Source: Alphaproteobacteria bacterium (GTDB lineage Bacteria; Pseudomonadota; Alphaproteobacteria; Rhizobiales; Devosiaceae). Taken from it: 7,676 nucleotides of DNA. The stretch covers positions 1 through 7,676 of the forward strand of contig JAJRRJ010000101.1 of the NCBI GenBank assembly GCA_024279575.1, written 5' to 3'. The notes beneath the pieces were generated by a model that saw only the letters and a program-made list of their open reading frames with translations, did not search any database and was not told the origin of the DNA. The stretch's first letter is position 1, and each line of letters opens with the position of its first letter. The position numbers and the translations under genes are program-made. Positions 1 to 5,722 of this stretch are shown piece after piece.

Positions 1-1
1 A

Positions 2-1507
2 ATTGGAGAGCTTAAGTCCGGCCAAACCAGTTTTGGACACCGATTTCTTGCGCCCGCCCCTTTTGTTGCCAAACGCTTTGATGACTATGTGCAGGCGCTG
101 GAACAGGCCAGGGTTGTGCTCGATATTGATCGACGCATGGATATTATCAAAACCGATGCCGAGCATCTGGCCTTCGCTCAAGGCCTTGAGATGATCACTG
201 ATAAAGGACTGCTTGAAGAAGTGGGGGGACTGGTGGAATGGCCGGTGGTCATGATGGGCAATTTTGACGCTGCCTATCTAAATCTGCCCGAAGAGGTGAT
301 TATTACCACAATCAAAACCAACCAGAAGTGCTTTTGCCTAAGAGAAAGCTCGACCGGGAAGCTCATCAACCGCTTTATTCTGACCGCCAACAACATTGCC
401 AGCGATGGCGGAAAAGCCATTGTTGCGGGCAACGAGCTGGTTATTGAAGCACGGCTTGCCGATGCCATGTTCTTTTACAAAAATGACCTGTCGCGACCGC
501 TGGAAAAACGCCTGCCAAAACTTGAAGAGGTCATTTTTCACAAAAAACTTGGTACACAGGCAGAGCGGGTTCAGCGGCTGGTCCAACTGGCCGGTGAGAT
601 TGCGCCGCAAGTGGGCGCAAATGTTGAAGACGCGAAACGCGCTGCCCTGTTGGCCAAAGCCGATCTTGCAACGGAAATGGTATTTGAGTTCACCGAGCTA
701 CAGGGCCTTATGGGCCGATATTATGCCACCGCTCAGGGGGAAAAACCCGAGATCGCCACCGCCCTTGAAATGCATTACAAACCTGCTGGACCATCGGACA
801 ATGTACCAGACGAGCCGATTTCAATCGCAGTTGCACTGGCGGACAAGCTGGATATGCTCATGGGGTTTTGGGCAATTGACGAAAAACCCACGGGATCGCG
901 CGATCCGTTTGCTCTTCGACGCGCAGCGCTCGGGATAATCCGCATTATCCTTGAAAACCAACTGACTTTCCCACTCAACGTGGAGCCGGATTTACTGTCG
1001 TTTTTCCATGACAGGCTCAAAGTTTTACTAAAAGACACCGGCGCAGCCCATGATCTTGTGGATGCGGTTATTTCCAAAGACAGCGATGATCTGCTGGAAG
1101 TCAGCCGTCGGGTGCAGGCCCTTTCCTCCCTCATACAATCAGAAACCGGGCAAAGTCTGTTATCGGGTTACAGGCGCGGGGCCAATATTCTGGCAGCTGA
1201 AGAAAAGAAAAGCGGCGCCAGGTTTGATGGTCCGGTCGATTTGACCCTGCTGAACAGTGACGAGGAGACCGCTTTGGCGGCTAGCATTGAGGCTGTGCGA
1301 GAAACATCGGGAAAATTTGTCGCCCAAAATAACTATGAAGATGCAATTTCCGCGCTGGCATCCTTACATCAGCCTGTTGATGCGTTTTTTGAAACCGTAC
1401 TTGTCAACGATCCTGATCCGGCCATTCGGCAAAACCGCCTCAACCTGCTCACCAGTCTGAGAACTGCCATGCATCAGGTTGCGGATTTTTCTAAAGTGAA
1501 TGGCTAA
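2..1507 (+). CDS. glyS: Glycyl-tRNA synthetase beta subunit, 5'-truncated by window edge
   Basis: Beta chain of the alpha2/beta2 glycyl-tRNA synthetase, which charges tRNA-Gly in the cytoplasm; the beta chain supplies most tRNA binding. The frame is open from base 2 (I-G-E-L-K-S-G..., with the family's G-H-R-F-L-A-P stretch at fragment residues 12-18) to TAA at 1505-1507, so 501 residues are visible of a usual ~690 or more; the GTG at 89 is internal. Family landmarks: the HD-like segment HKKLGTQ (about 180-186), AKADLATEMV followed by ELQGLMGRYYA (about 218-242), then ADKLDMLMGFWAIDEKPTGS and RDPFALRR. The C-terminus has the DALR-type anticodon-binding look and ends RLNLLTSLRTAMHQVADF...VNG. 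No frameshift is visible. Its partner glyQ is at 2661-3587 on the opposite strand, an unusual arrangement. It converges on the L,D-transpeptidase gene with 13 bp between the stops and no terminator hairpin in that gap. Confidence 0.97.
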   Translation: MGELKSGQTSFGHRFLAPAPFVAKRFDDYVQALEQARVVLDIDRRMDIIKTDAEHLAFAQGLEMITDKGLLEEVGGLVEWPVVMMGNFDAAYLNLPEEVIITTIKTNQKCFCLRESSTGKLINRFILTANNIASDGGKAIVAGNELVIEARLADAMFFYKNDLSRPLEKRLPKLEEVIFHKKLGTQAERVQRLVQLAGEIAPQVGANVEDAKRAALLAKADLATEMVFEFTELQGLMGRYYATAQGEKPEIATALEMHYKPAGPSDNVPDEPISIAVALADKLDMLMGFWAIDEKPTGSRDPFALRRAALGIIRIILENQLTFPLNVEPDLLSFFHDRLKVLLKDTGAAHDLVDAVISKDSDDLLEVSRRVQALSSLIQSETGQSLLSGYRRGANILAAEEKKSGARFDGPVDLTLLNSDEETALAASIEAVRETSGKFVAQNNYEDAISALASLHQPVDAFFETVLVNDPDPAIRQNRLNLLTSLRTAMHQVADFSKVNG

Positions 1508-1520
1508 AAGCGCATCCCTC

Positions 1521-2216
1521 CTAAATTACGACAATTTTTGCGTTGCCGCGCACGCGCTTATACAGATCAATAATATCGTGGTTGATGAAGCGCACACAAC
1601 CGCTGGAAACCGCCTTGCCAATGGACCAGTTTTCCGTTGTGCCATGCAGACGATAAAGCGTGTCGCGGCCATTCTGGAAAATATATAGCGCCCGTGCACC
1701 CAAGGGATTGTTAAGTCCGGGCTTCATGCCACCATTGGCGGCACTGTATTTTTCCAGTTCGGGCTGACGCGCAATCATCGCGCGCGGCGGTGTCCATGTT
1801 GGCCACTTGCGTTTCCAGGCGATATTGGCGCGTCCCGACCAGGCAAATCCGGCACGTCCAAGGCCTACGCCATAGCGCATGGCCTTGCCATCAGGCTCAA
1901 CCAGATAGGCATAAAAATTCTTGGTATCGACGATGATCGAGCCAACCGGCTCGCGAGTCTGATAGCTCACACGTCGACGCAAAAATTGTGCCGGCACCCG
2001 GGAAAGGTCTGCAGCTGCCAGCGGAAATTGCTCATTGGGGATCGGACCATAGGAGAGTGCTGCCACCCGACCCGAGGTCTGATCAGAGATGCCATCCAAA
2101 ACAGATTGTGTTGAAGATGAACAGGCAGCAAGGGTTAAGCTAAGTGCGCTTATGCCACCAAATGTAAAAACCCGACGATCAATTTTTATCTTTGCCGTTT
2201 TACTAAACTCACTCAT
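1521..2216 (-). CDS. L,D-transpeptidase (YkuD family) lipoprotein
   Basis: Predicted periplasmic enzyme that forms 3-3 peptidoglycan crosslinks or attaches proteins to peptidoglycan. From the ATG at 2216 the protein is 231 aa. The N-terminus has a Tat-like pair (D-R-R-V-F-T, R14-R15), a hydrophobic stretch and a lipobox L-A-A-C with C32, so it is probably a Tat-exported lipoprotein. The YkuD domain starts near P-V-G-S-I-I-V-D and ends with the catalytic signature: H191-G-T-T...I-G...S-S-G-C207-V-R, with the usual His-to-Cys spacing; Cys207 is the expected nucleophile. A TTG at 2240 would add 8 residues, but the ATG at 2216 has GCGGA six bases upstream and keeps the signal peptide a normal length. 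It follows the ArfA-like gene by 84 bp on the same strand and may have its own weak promoter. The family is certain; the choice between crosslinking and protein anchoring cannot be read from sequence. Confidence 0.93.
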   Translation of the reverse strand: MSEFSKTAKIKIDRRVFTFGGISALSLTLAACSSSTQSVLDGISDQTSGRVAALSYGPIPNEQFPLAAADLSRVPAQFLRRRVSYQTREPVGSIIVDTKNFYAYLVEPDGKAMRYGVGLGRAGFAWSGRANIAWKRKWPTWTPPRAMIARQPELEKYSAANGGMKPGLNNPLGARALYIFQNGRDTLYRLHGTTENWSIGKAVSSGCVRFINHDIIDLYKRVRGNAKIVVI

Positions 2217-2243
2217 GTCACGTCCGCTTTTGGTTAACAAATA

Positions 2244-2272
2244 ATTATCAGGCGCTCTTAGAGTATTTTTAC
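2244..2272 (-). promoter_or_regulatory. Possible weak promoter for the L,D-transpeptidase gene
   Basis: On the minus strand GATAAT (plus 2244-2249) matches a -10 box at five of six positions and would start transcription about 20 nt before the ATG at 2216. The hexamer 17 nt further up (GTAAAA, plus 2267-2272) is a poor -35, so an activator would be needed or the gene may rely on read-through from upstream. A small palindrome CTCTAAGAG (plus 2256-2264) lies in the spacer. This is inference from consensus only. Confidence 0.25.
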
Positions 2273-2300
2273 CCCATTCCCTAATAATATGTGCGTGAGG

Positions 2301-2543
2301 CTATTGCTTTGCGCCCTCTCCGGTCAATTTTTCTTCACATGTGTGGCTTTGGTGAACCAAAATAGCGGAAAGTGAGACGCCAGAATCGAAAAAGGGAAAA
2401 CCATCTTTAGACGGCTTTCCCTCTTTGTGCTTATTTTTCCTTGAATAAACAGCCTTTTTTGCCTTCACAATACGCTGTCGAAATTCGTCACTTTGCAACG
2501 CGCGCGCCGCCGGGTTTGGCGACCGCTTTACTTTTGGCTTCAT
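2301..2543 (-). CDS. arfA: ArfA-like alternative ribosome-rescue factor
   Basis: Small basic protein, 80 aa as encoded. I identify it as ArfA-like from the order of features: A-R-A-L near residues 13-16, the F-R-Q-R-I-V-K-A-K-K run at 21-30, Y-S-R-K-N-K-H at 33-39, then a Gly/Lys linker and a hydrophobic F-F-D-S-G-V-S-L-S segment (51-59). This parallels E. coli ArfA (AL...FRQRV.K.KKGKGSY.RK.KH...FFTTGLLLS). ArfA recruits RF2 to ribosomes stalled on mRNAs lacking a stop codon and backs up tmRNA. The start ATG at 2543 has a good Shine-Dalgarno (CGGAGA, seven bases upstream). A terminator-like hairpin spans codons 40-52, so the working product may be about 50 residues without the hydrophobic tail, as known for E. 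coli. It lies between glyQ (117 bp upstream) and the L,D-transpeptidase gene. The GKGS part of the classical motif is shortened (K-K-A-V-Y). It could be a divergent relative of unknown function, but order and length fit well. Confidence 0.72.
   Translation of the reverse strand: MKPKVKRSPNPAARALQSDEFRQRIVKAKKAVYSRKNKHKEGKPSKDGFPFFDSGVSLSAILVHQSHTCEEKLTGEGAKQ
2389..2426 (-). terminator. Intragenic intrinsic-terminator-like hairpin inside the arfA-like frame
   Basis: In the minus-strand RNA, GGGAAAGCC (2421-2413) pairs with GGUUUUCCC (2402-2394) without mismatch (one G-U). Three more pairs (G-U, U-A, C-G) close a UAAA loop at 2409-2406. The flanking AAAGA (2426-2422) can pair with the five U residues at 2393-2389. 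The result is a 12-bp core, 17 bp in all, followed at once by a U run: the form of a rho-independent terminator, located within codons 40-52 of the gene. In known arfA genes a hairpin at the same relative place is either an RNase III target or a terminator and yields non-stop mRNA. The structure is seen by direct base pairing; the function is inferred. Confidence 0.75.
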
Positions 2544-2572
2544 CTCATTATCTCCGCCGGTTAAGTGTCAGT

Positions 2573-2602
2573 TAAATAATCCAGCTATCTTGCTTAAGCA
2601 AG
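2573..2602 (-). promoter_or_regulatory. 14-bp palindrome overlapping a possible arfA promoter
   Basis: CTTGCTTAAGCAAG (2589-2602) is a perfect 14-bp inverted repeat in the 117-bp gap between the glyQ stop and the ArfA-like start. Read on the minus strand, TTGCTT (plus 2596-2601), a 17-nt spacer and TATTTA (plus 2573-2578) make a passable sigma70-type promoter, with the palindrome covering the -35. This could be a repressor operator or chance; about 0.5 such palindromes are expected in 7.7 kb. If no promoter works here, the gene is transcribed from the glyQ promoter. Confidence 0.3.
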
Positions 2603-2640
2603 CCAACCTACTTACGGGGAGCAGGGCTTCAGCAATGCCT

Positions 2641-2667
2641 GGCATAACCTTGGCTTAGCATTATGCC
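2641..2667 (-). repeat. Inverted repeat at the end of glyQ
   Basis: GGCATAA at plus 2641-2647 is repeated inverted as TTATGCC at 2661-2667, overlapping the glyQ stop codon, with 13 nt between the arms. It could form a 7-bp hairpin at the 3' end of the glyQ message. No U run follows on the minus strand, so it is not a convincing intrinsic terminator; it may protect the 3' end or mean nothing. Confidence 0.3.
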
Positions 2668-3587
2668 CCGCCATCGGCGGTTTTAAGCCAGGCAGCGCCA
2701 CAGGACTTGGACAATTCACGAATACGCAAAATGTAACCCTGGCGTTCAGTCACTGAAATCACCCCGCGGGCATCAAGCATGTTGAATATATGGCCGGCTT
2801 TTAACACCTGTTCATAGGCGGGAATTGCCATCGGGGGTTTGCCATCACTTTGCCCATCTACAGCCAGAATTGCCCGGCATTCCTTTTCCGCATCCTCAAA
2901 ATGTCGGAACAGCATTTCGGTGTCTGCAAACTCAAAATTATAGCGGGAACTTTCTTGCTCGTTTTGTAGAAAAACGTCACCATAGGTAACTTTTTCTGCT
3001 CCCTGCCCGCCATTAAAATTCAGGTCATAAATGCTGTCCACATTTTGAATATACATGGCAAGACGTTCCAGCCCGTATGTCACTTCACCTGCAACCGGCT
3101 TGCATTCAAATCCGGCGACTTGCTGAAAATAGGTAAACTGGGACACCTCCATTCCATCGCCCCAGACTTCCCAGCCAAGTCCCCAGGCGCCAAGGGTGGG
3201 GTTTTCCCAGTCATCCTCCACAAAGCGCAAATCGTGCACATCAGGGTCAATGCCAATGGCATAGAGCGATTTCAGATAAAGCTCCTGAATGTCGGGGGGG
3301 GAGGGTTTCAGGATAACTTGGAACTGATAATAGTGCTGCAGACGATTGGGGTTTTCACCATAACGGCCATCGGTGGGACGGCGCGAGGGTTGCACATAGG
3401 CAGCCTTCCACGGTTTTGGCCCAAGAGCCCGCAATGTGGTGGCCACATGGGAAGTGCCCGCACCCATTTGCATATCGTAGGGCTGAAGAATAACACACCC
3501 CTGTTTCGCCCAATATTGCTGCAATGTCAGCATCAGACCCTGAAAGGAAGTTTTGGGGTTCATATGGGCGGGAAGGTTTTTGTTCAT
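2661..3587 (-). CDS. glyQ: Glycyl-tRNA synthetase alpha subunit
   Basis: Catalytic alpha chain of the alpha2/beta2 class II glycyl-tRNA synthetase; it makes glycyl-adenylate and charges tRNA-Gly with the GlyS beta chain. From the ATG at 3587 it is 308 aa, normal for the family. Clear signatures: S-F-Q-G-L near 14-18; Q-P-Y-D-M (35-39) with G-A-G-T-S-H; L-R-A-L-G-P-K-P-W; the motif 2 region R-R-P-T-D-G-R-Y-G-E-N-P-N-R (69-82) followed by H-Y-Y-Q-F-Q-V; then F-V-E-D-D-W-E-N-P and G-D-G-M-E-V-S-Q-F-T-Y-F-Q-Q; and the motif 3 type G-E-V-T-Y-G-L-E-R-L-A-M-Y. A TTG at 3596 (3 residues longer) and an ATG at 3563 (8 shorter) are other possible starts; none has a strong Shine-Dalgarno. It has a good promoter 33-61 bp upstream. 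The gene for its beta partner is on the opposite strand at 2-1507, so the two cannot share a transcript here. Confidence 0.98.
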   Translation of the reverse strand: MNKNLPAHMNPKTSFQGLMLTLQQYWAKQGCVILQPYDMQMGAGTSHVATTLRALGPKPWKAAYVQPSRRPTDGRYGENPNRLQHYYQFQVILKPSPPDIQELYLKSLYAIGIDPDVHDLRFVEDDWENPTLGAWGLGWEVWGDGMEVSQFTYFQQVAGFECKPVAGEVTYGLERLAMYIQNVDSIYDLNFNGGQGAEKVTYGDVFLQNEQESSRYNFEFADTEMLFRHFEDAEKECRAILAVDGQSDGKPPMAIPAYEQVLKAGHIFNMLDARGVISVTERQGYILRIRELSKSCGAAWLKTADGGA

Positions 3588-3619
3588 GAGGGCCAATTGA
3601 GTTTATCAAATTTTGCCTG

Positions 3620-3648
3620 AACCTAGGTTTTTGGCCTGCTAAGGTCAA
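3620..3648 (-). promoter_or_regulatory. glyQ promoter (CTTGAC-type)
   Basis: On the minus strand C-TTGACC (plus 3643-3648), a spacer of exactly 17 nt and TAGGTT (plus 3620-3625) form a housekeeping promoter; a CTTGAC -35 is typical of alphaproteobacteria. Transcription would begin about 25 nt before the ATG at 3587. The -10 box is one half of a 10-bp palindrome AACCTAGGTT (3620-3629), possibly an operator, though palindromes of that size occur by chance several times in this length. Confidence 0.6.
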
Positions 3649-3688
3649 GCACAGGAAAGATCGATACGAAGAAATTAAAGAGAGAAAA

Positions 3689-3790
3689 ATGATCAAGAAT
3701 TTTCTTCATGCACCAAAAAAGCAATTGACTAAATCTCACGATGGAAACGGCCCGTTTGACCTCTTTGAAATTTGGTCAGGTGCAACTAAC
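3689..3790 (+). pseudogene. Possible remnant of a cupin gene (N-terminal stump)
   Basis: An ATG at 3689 follows a purine-rich ribosome-binding-like sequence (AAAGAGAG, ending four bases before it). It opens a frame reading MIKNFLHAPKK, then S-H-D-G-N-G-P-F-D-L-F-E-I-W. This resembles the first 30-odd residues of small cupin proteins, which start with a short beta strand and an H-x-G-x-G-P segment before the metal-binding strands. The frame then runs on into sequence antisense to the small membrane-protein gene at 3793-4011, and no cupin metal motif (G-x-H-x-H) follows. It may therefore be a gene stump left by a deletion, a very short peptide gene, or chance. The cupin resemblance is from memory and weak. 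Confidence 0.25.
3745..3778. repeat. Two small inverted repeats downstream of the S49 peptidase operon
   Basis: AAACG/CGTTT (3745-3749 and 3753-3757, 3-nt loop) and TGACC/GGTCA (3757-3761 and 3774-3778, 12-nt loop) lie 15-50 bp past the stop of the small membrane-protein gene. They share base 3757 and are not followed by a U run on the minus strand. They are the only candidates for a 3' end of that operon, but I do not regard them as a proven terminator. Confidence 0.25.
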
Positions 3791-3792
3791 CA

Positions 3793-4011
3793 TCACTTCT
3801 TGTCTTCGTCACCGGGGCGAAACACCCCGTCCTTGTCCTTTTTAAGCTCCACAACGTCAGGCCGCTTTCTTTCCTTGAGGTCCCGCTCACGGATGGCTGC
3901 ATCGTCGGCCCTGAACTGTTTTTTCCAGTCGTTGATTATGCGGCGAATGCCAAAATAAATTGCGCCTATAATCACCCCATAAATTAGCAAACGAAGCAAA
4001 ACAGCAGACAT
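3793..4011 (-). CDS. Small single-pass membrane protein of unknown function
   Basis: A 72-aa protein. Residues about 3-21 (L-L-R-L-L-I-Y-G-V-I-I-G-A-I-Y-F-G-I) form one transmembrane segment, followed by a basic patch (R-R-I-I-N-D-W-K-K). The rest is a highly charged tail with D-L-K-E-R-K-R-P-D-V-V-E-L-K-K-D and a Lys/Asp-rich end; by the positive-inside rule the tail is probably cytoplasmic. The ATG at 4011 lies just 3 nt after the S49 peptidase stop (TAA-AGG-ATG), so it is surely co-transcribed and probably translationally coupled. I recognise no named domain. Since the peptidase upstream shows no membrane segment, a role as its anchor or partner is a reasonable guess, no more. Its reality as a gene is supported by the operon spacing and the membrane-protein composition. 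Confidence 0.8.
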   Translation of the reverse strand: MSAVLLRLLIYGVIIGAIYFGIRRIINDWKKQFRADDAAIRERDLKERKRPDVVELKKDKDGVFRPGDEDKK

Positions 4012-4014
4012 CCT

Positions 4015-4896
4015 TTATAATCCAAATCGTGACCAGAGCGCACGTTCTTCCAGAGCGCCTATTATATCAGAACCAATTGAGGGGGCTACAGTTCCTGCGC
4101 TCAAACCAATGCTGGGCAAGGAAAACATAGCTTTTTTCGCTTTGATAGGCTTGAGTTTGACATCATCACCATAGCGCTCACGCAACACAGTATGCATATC
4201 TCCCAGCGCATCAACAAGCCCCAGATCAATGCCGCGCAGAGCCGGCCACCATTCTCCGGTGAACAATTCATCATCAGGTGCCTTAAGTTTTGCGCCCCGA
4301 TGCTGCTTGACATAATTGATGAATACCTGATGAATATCATCCTCAAATCCCTTGATTCGATCTACATCCGCCTTCTTTTCAGGCATAAAGGGATCAAGGG
4401 TGGATTTGTTTTTTCCTGCTGTATAAATTCGCCGGGTAACACCAATTTTTTTAATCGCCTCTTCAAAGCCAAATCCAGCCATGATCACCCCAACTGAGCC
4501 AACAATTGAAGATGGATCAGCAAACAGTTCATCGGCCACAACCGCAATGAAATACCCCCCGGATGCCGCCACATCTTCAACAAAAACAAATACTTTTTTT
4601 TCGTTTTTGTCGGCAAGTTCACGGATCCGGTTACCCACAAGGCGCGATTGAACGGGGGAACCGCCGGGTGAATTGATAACAATGGCCACGGCGGCGGCTC
4701 TTTTGTTTTCAAACGCCTTTTCCAATAACGGGCTTACGCTTTCAATATTGATACGCCCCGGTTTTTGTTCAGAAGATATTACCCCGTGCAAACGAACAAC
4801 CGGCACAACGGGATTGTTCAGGCCCATCATATCTTCGATACCGCCCCATGCCTTGCTCAGGCTTTGAACAATCGGGTTGGATGATTTTGTACTCAT
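4015..4896 (-). CDS. sppA: S49 family serine peptidase, SppA-like (short form)
   Basis: A 293-aa SppA-type peptidase; family members cleave leftover signal peptides or other membrane peptides with a Ser/Lys dyad. Visible motifs: V-V-R-L-H-G-V-I (33-40), the oxyanion-region motif I-N-S-P-G-G-S-P (74-81), the nucleophile motif D-V-A-A-S-G-G-Y with Ser112, then A-D-P-S-S-I-V-G-S-V-G-V-I (126-138), and G-K-N-K-S-T-L-D-P-F with Lys164 as the likely general base. The Ser-to-Lys distance of 52 residues equals that of Bacillus SppA (S147/K199). It is the short, single-domain form, not the ~600-aa E. coli form. The N-terminus (MSTKSSNPIVQSLSK...) has no signal peptide or transmembrane helix, so it seems cytoplasmic unless anchored by another protein. 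The start ATG at 4896 has GGAG eight bases upstream. It lies 73 bp downstream of the methyltransferase gene on the same strand and 3 nt ahead of the small membrane protein. Confidence 0.93.
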   Translation of the reverse strand: MSTKSSNPIVQSLSKAWGGIEDMMGLNNPVVPVVRLHGVISSEQKPGRINIESVSPLLEKAFENKRAAAVAIVINSPGGSPVQSRLVGNRIRELADKNEKKVFVFVEDVAASGGYFIAVVADELFADPSSIVGSVGVIMAGFGFEEAIKKIGVTRRIYTAGKNKSTLDPFMPEKKADVDRIKGFEDDIHQVFINYVKQHRGAKLKAPDDELFTGEWWPALRGIDLGLVDALGDMHTVLRERYGDDVKLKPIKAKKAMFSLPSIGLSAGTVAPSIGSDIIGALEERALWSRFGL

Positions 4897-4969
4897 TTGA
4901 GGCGCTCCGTATCGGTTTTTAAGCTATTGGTGAAGTTGTGTGTGTTTATTTAGGCGCACATCACCCCAC

Positions 4970-5722
4970 TTACCAGTGTAAAGCGCCTTCCCCGCGAAAA
5001 ATTGCTTCCATTTGGGGTAAAAACTCCCGTCCGGTTTTACCGTGCAGGTTCAAAGGCGCCATGAGAGAAAGCGGGGCTTTGGAGCCTTTAATGCCACGAA
5101 TGAGGACTCTGGTGGCCGCTTCCCCGGCACGCGGCGCAATCGGCAGCAAAACAATATTACCAAAGCGCATATCAAAGGCGGCCAATAGTTCCGGTAAAGC
5201 CTTGATCATATGAATGAAGATGATTTCGCCCTTGGGAGCTGCGCTTGCGGCAGCAGTTTTTACCCATTGGTCCAGTTCCCCTTTTTCCATATGACGGGCG
5301 CGTTTTCGAAGCGCATTTGGTGAGCTGGTGCTGTTTGAACTGACAAAAAACGGGGGATTGGCAATTACAGAGGTAAAACTATCGGTTACAAGCCCTGCCT
5401 GCTCCCGAATTGAGCCTTTTTGAGTAACATCAAGAAGCAAGGTTTTTGTACGATCCTCAAACCCGTTAAGGTGCAGGTTTTTGTCGGCAAACTCCAGTGC
5501 TTCGCTTTCTATATCCACCAAAACCCCTCGCGCTTGTGGCCGATCAGCCAACGCGCAGCATGCAGCAACCCCTGGACCACAGCCAAGCTCCAGAATATTG
5601 GCGCTATCCTTATGAACCGAGGCAGCGAGTAACACGCTATCCGACCCCGCTCGAAACCCTGCGTTAGGTTGAAAAGCCTGTATCCGCCCCCCCAGGAATT
5701 CATCCCTCGTGGCGTTTTCCAT
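4970..5722 (-). CDS. SAM-dependent methyltransferase, TrmN6-like (COG4123 type)
   Basis: A 250-aa class I methyltransferase that resembles E. coli YfiC/TrmN6, which makes N6-methyladenosine at position 37 of tRNA1-Val. Evidence: the N-terminal Q-P-N-A-G-F-R-A-G-S-D-S-V-L-L-A-A (18-34) typical of this group; motif I for SAM binding, L-E-L-G-C-G-P-G (44-51); the acidic end of strand 2 (V-D-I-E, 69-72); and the adenine-N6 catalytic motif N-P-P-F (122-125), where many relatives have N-P-P-Y. Start: the ATG at 5722 has AAGGG seven bases upstream; the GTG at 5740 would add six residues and is less likely. It is the first gene of a probable operon with the S49 peptidase, and is divergent from the polyprenyl synthase gene across 150 bp. 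The substrate (tRNA, rRNA or a protein) cannot be fixed from sequence. Confidence 0.88.
   Translation of the reverse strand: MENATRDEFLGGRIQAFQPNAGFRAGSDSVLLAASVHKDSANILELGCGPGVAACCALADRPQARGVLVDIESEALEFADKNLHLNGFEDRTKTLLLDVTQKGSIREQAGLVTDSFTSVIANPPFFVSSNSTSSPNALRKRARHMEKGELDQWVKTAAASAAPKGEIIFIHMIKALPELLAAFDMRFGNIVLLPIAPRAGEAATRVLIRGIKGSKAPLSLMAPLNLHGKTGREFLPQMEAIFRGEGALHW

Noticed and set aside
396..938. A 180-codon plus-strand frame inside glyS in another frame
   Set aside because: The glyS frame over the same bases matches the family throughout; the shadow protein is rich in Trp, Cys and Arg, as expected for out-of-frame translation.
775..1134. A 119-codon minus-strand frame inside glyS
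   Set aside because: Low-complexity Ser/Arg-rich translation opposite well conserved glyS sequence; no ribosome-binding site or neighbour context.
3045..3620. A 191-codon plus-strand open frame antisense to glyQ
   Set aside because: It lies almost wholly opposite glyQ, whose protein is unmistakable. The translation has no recognisable domain, and long antisense frames opposite conserved coding sequence are common.
4897..4969. Separate promoter or terminator between the methyltransferase and S49 peptidase genes
   Set aside because: A GATACG hexamer is present but no matching -35 at proper spacing, and there is no hairpin with a U run; operon read-through is simpler.
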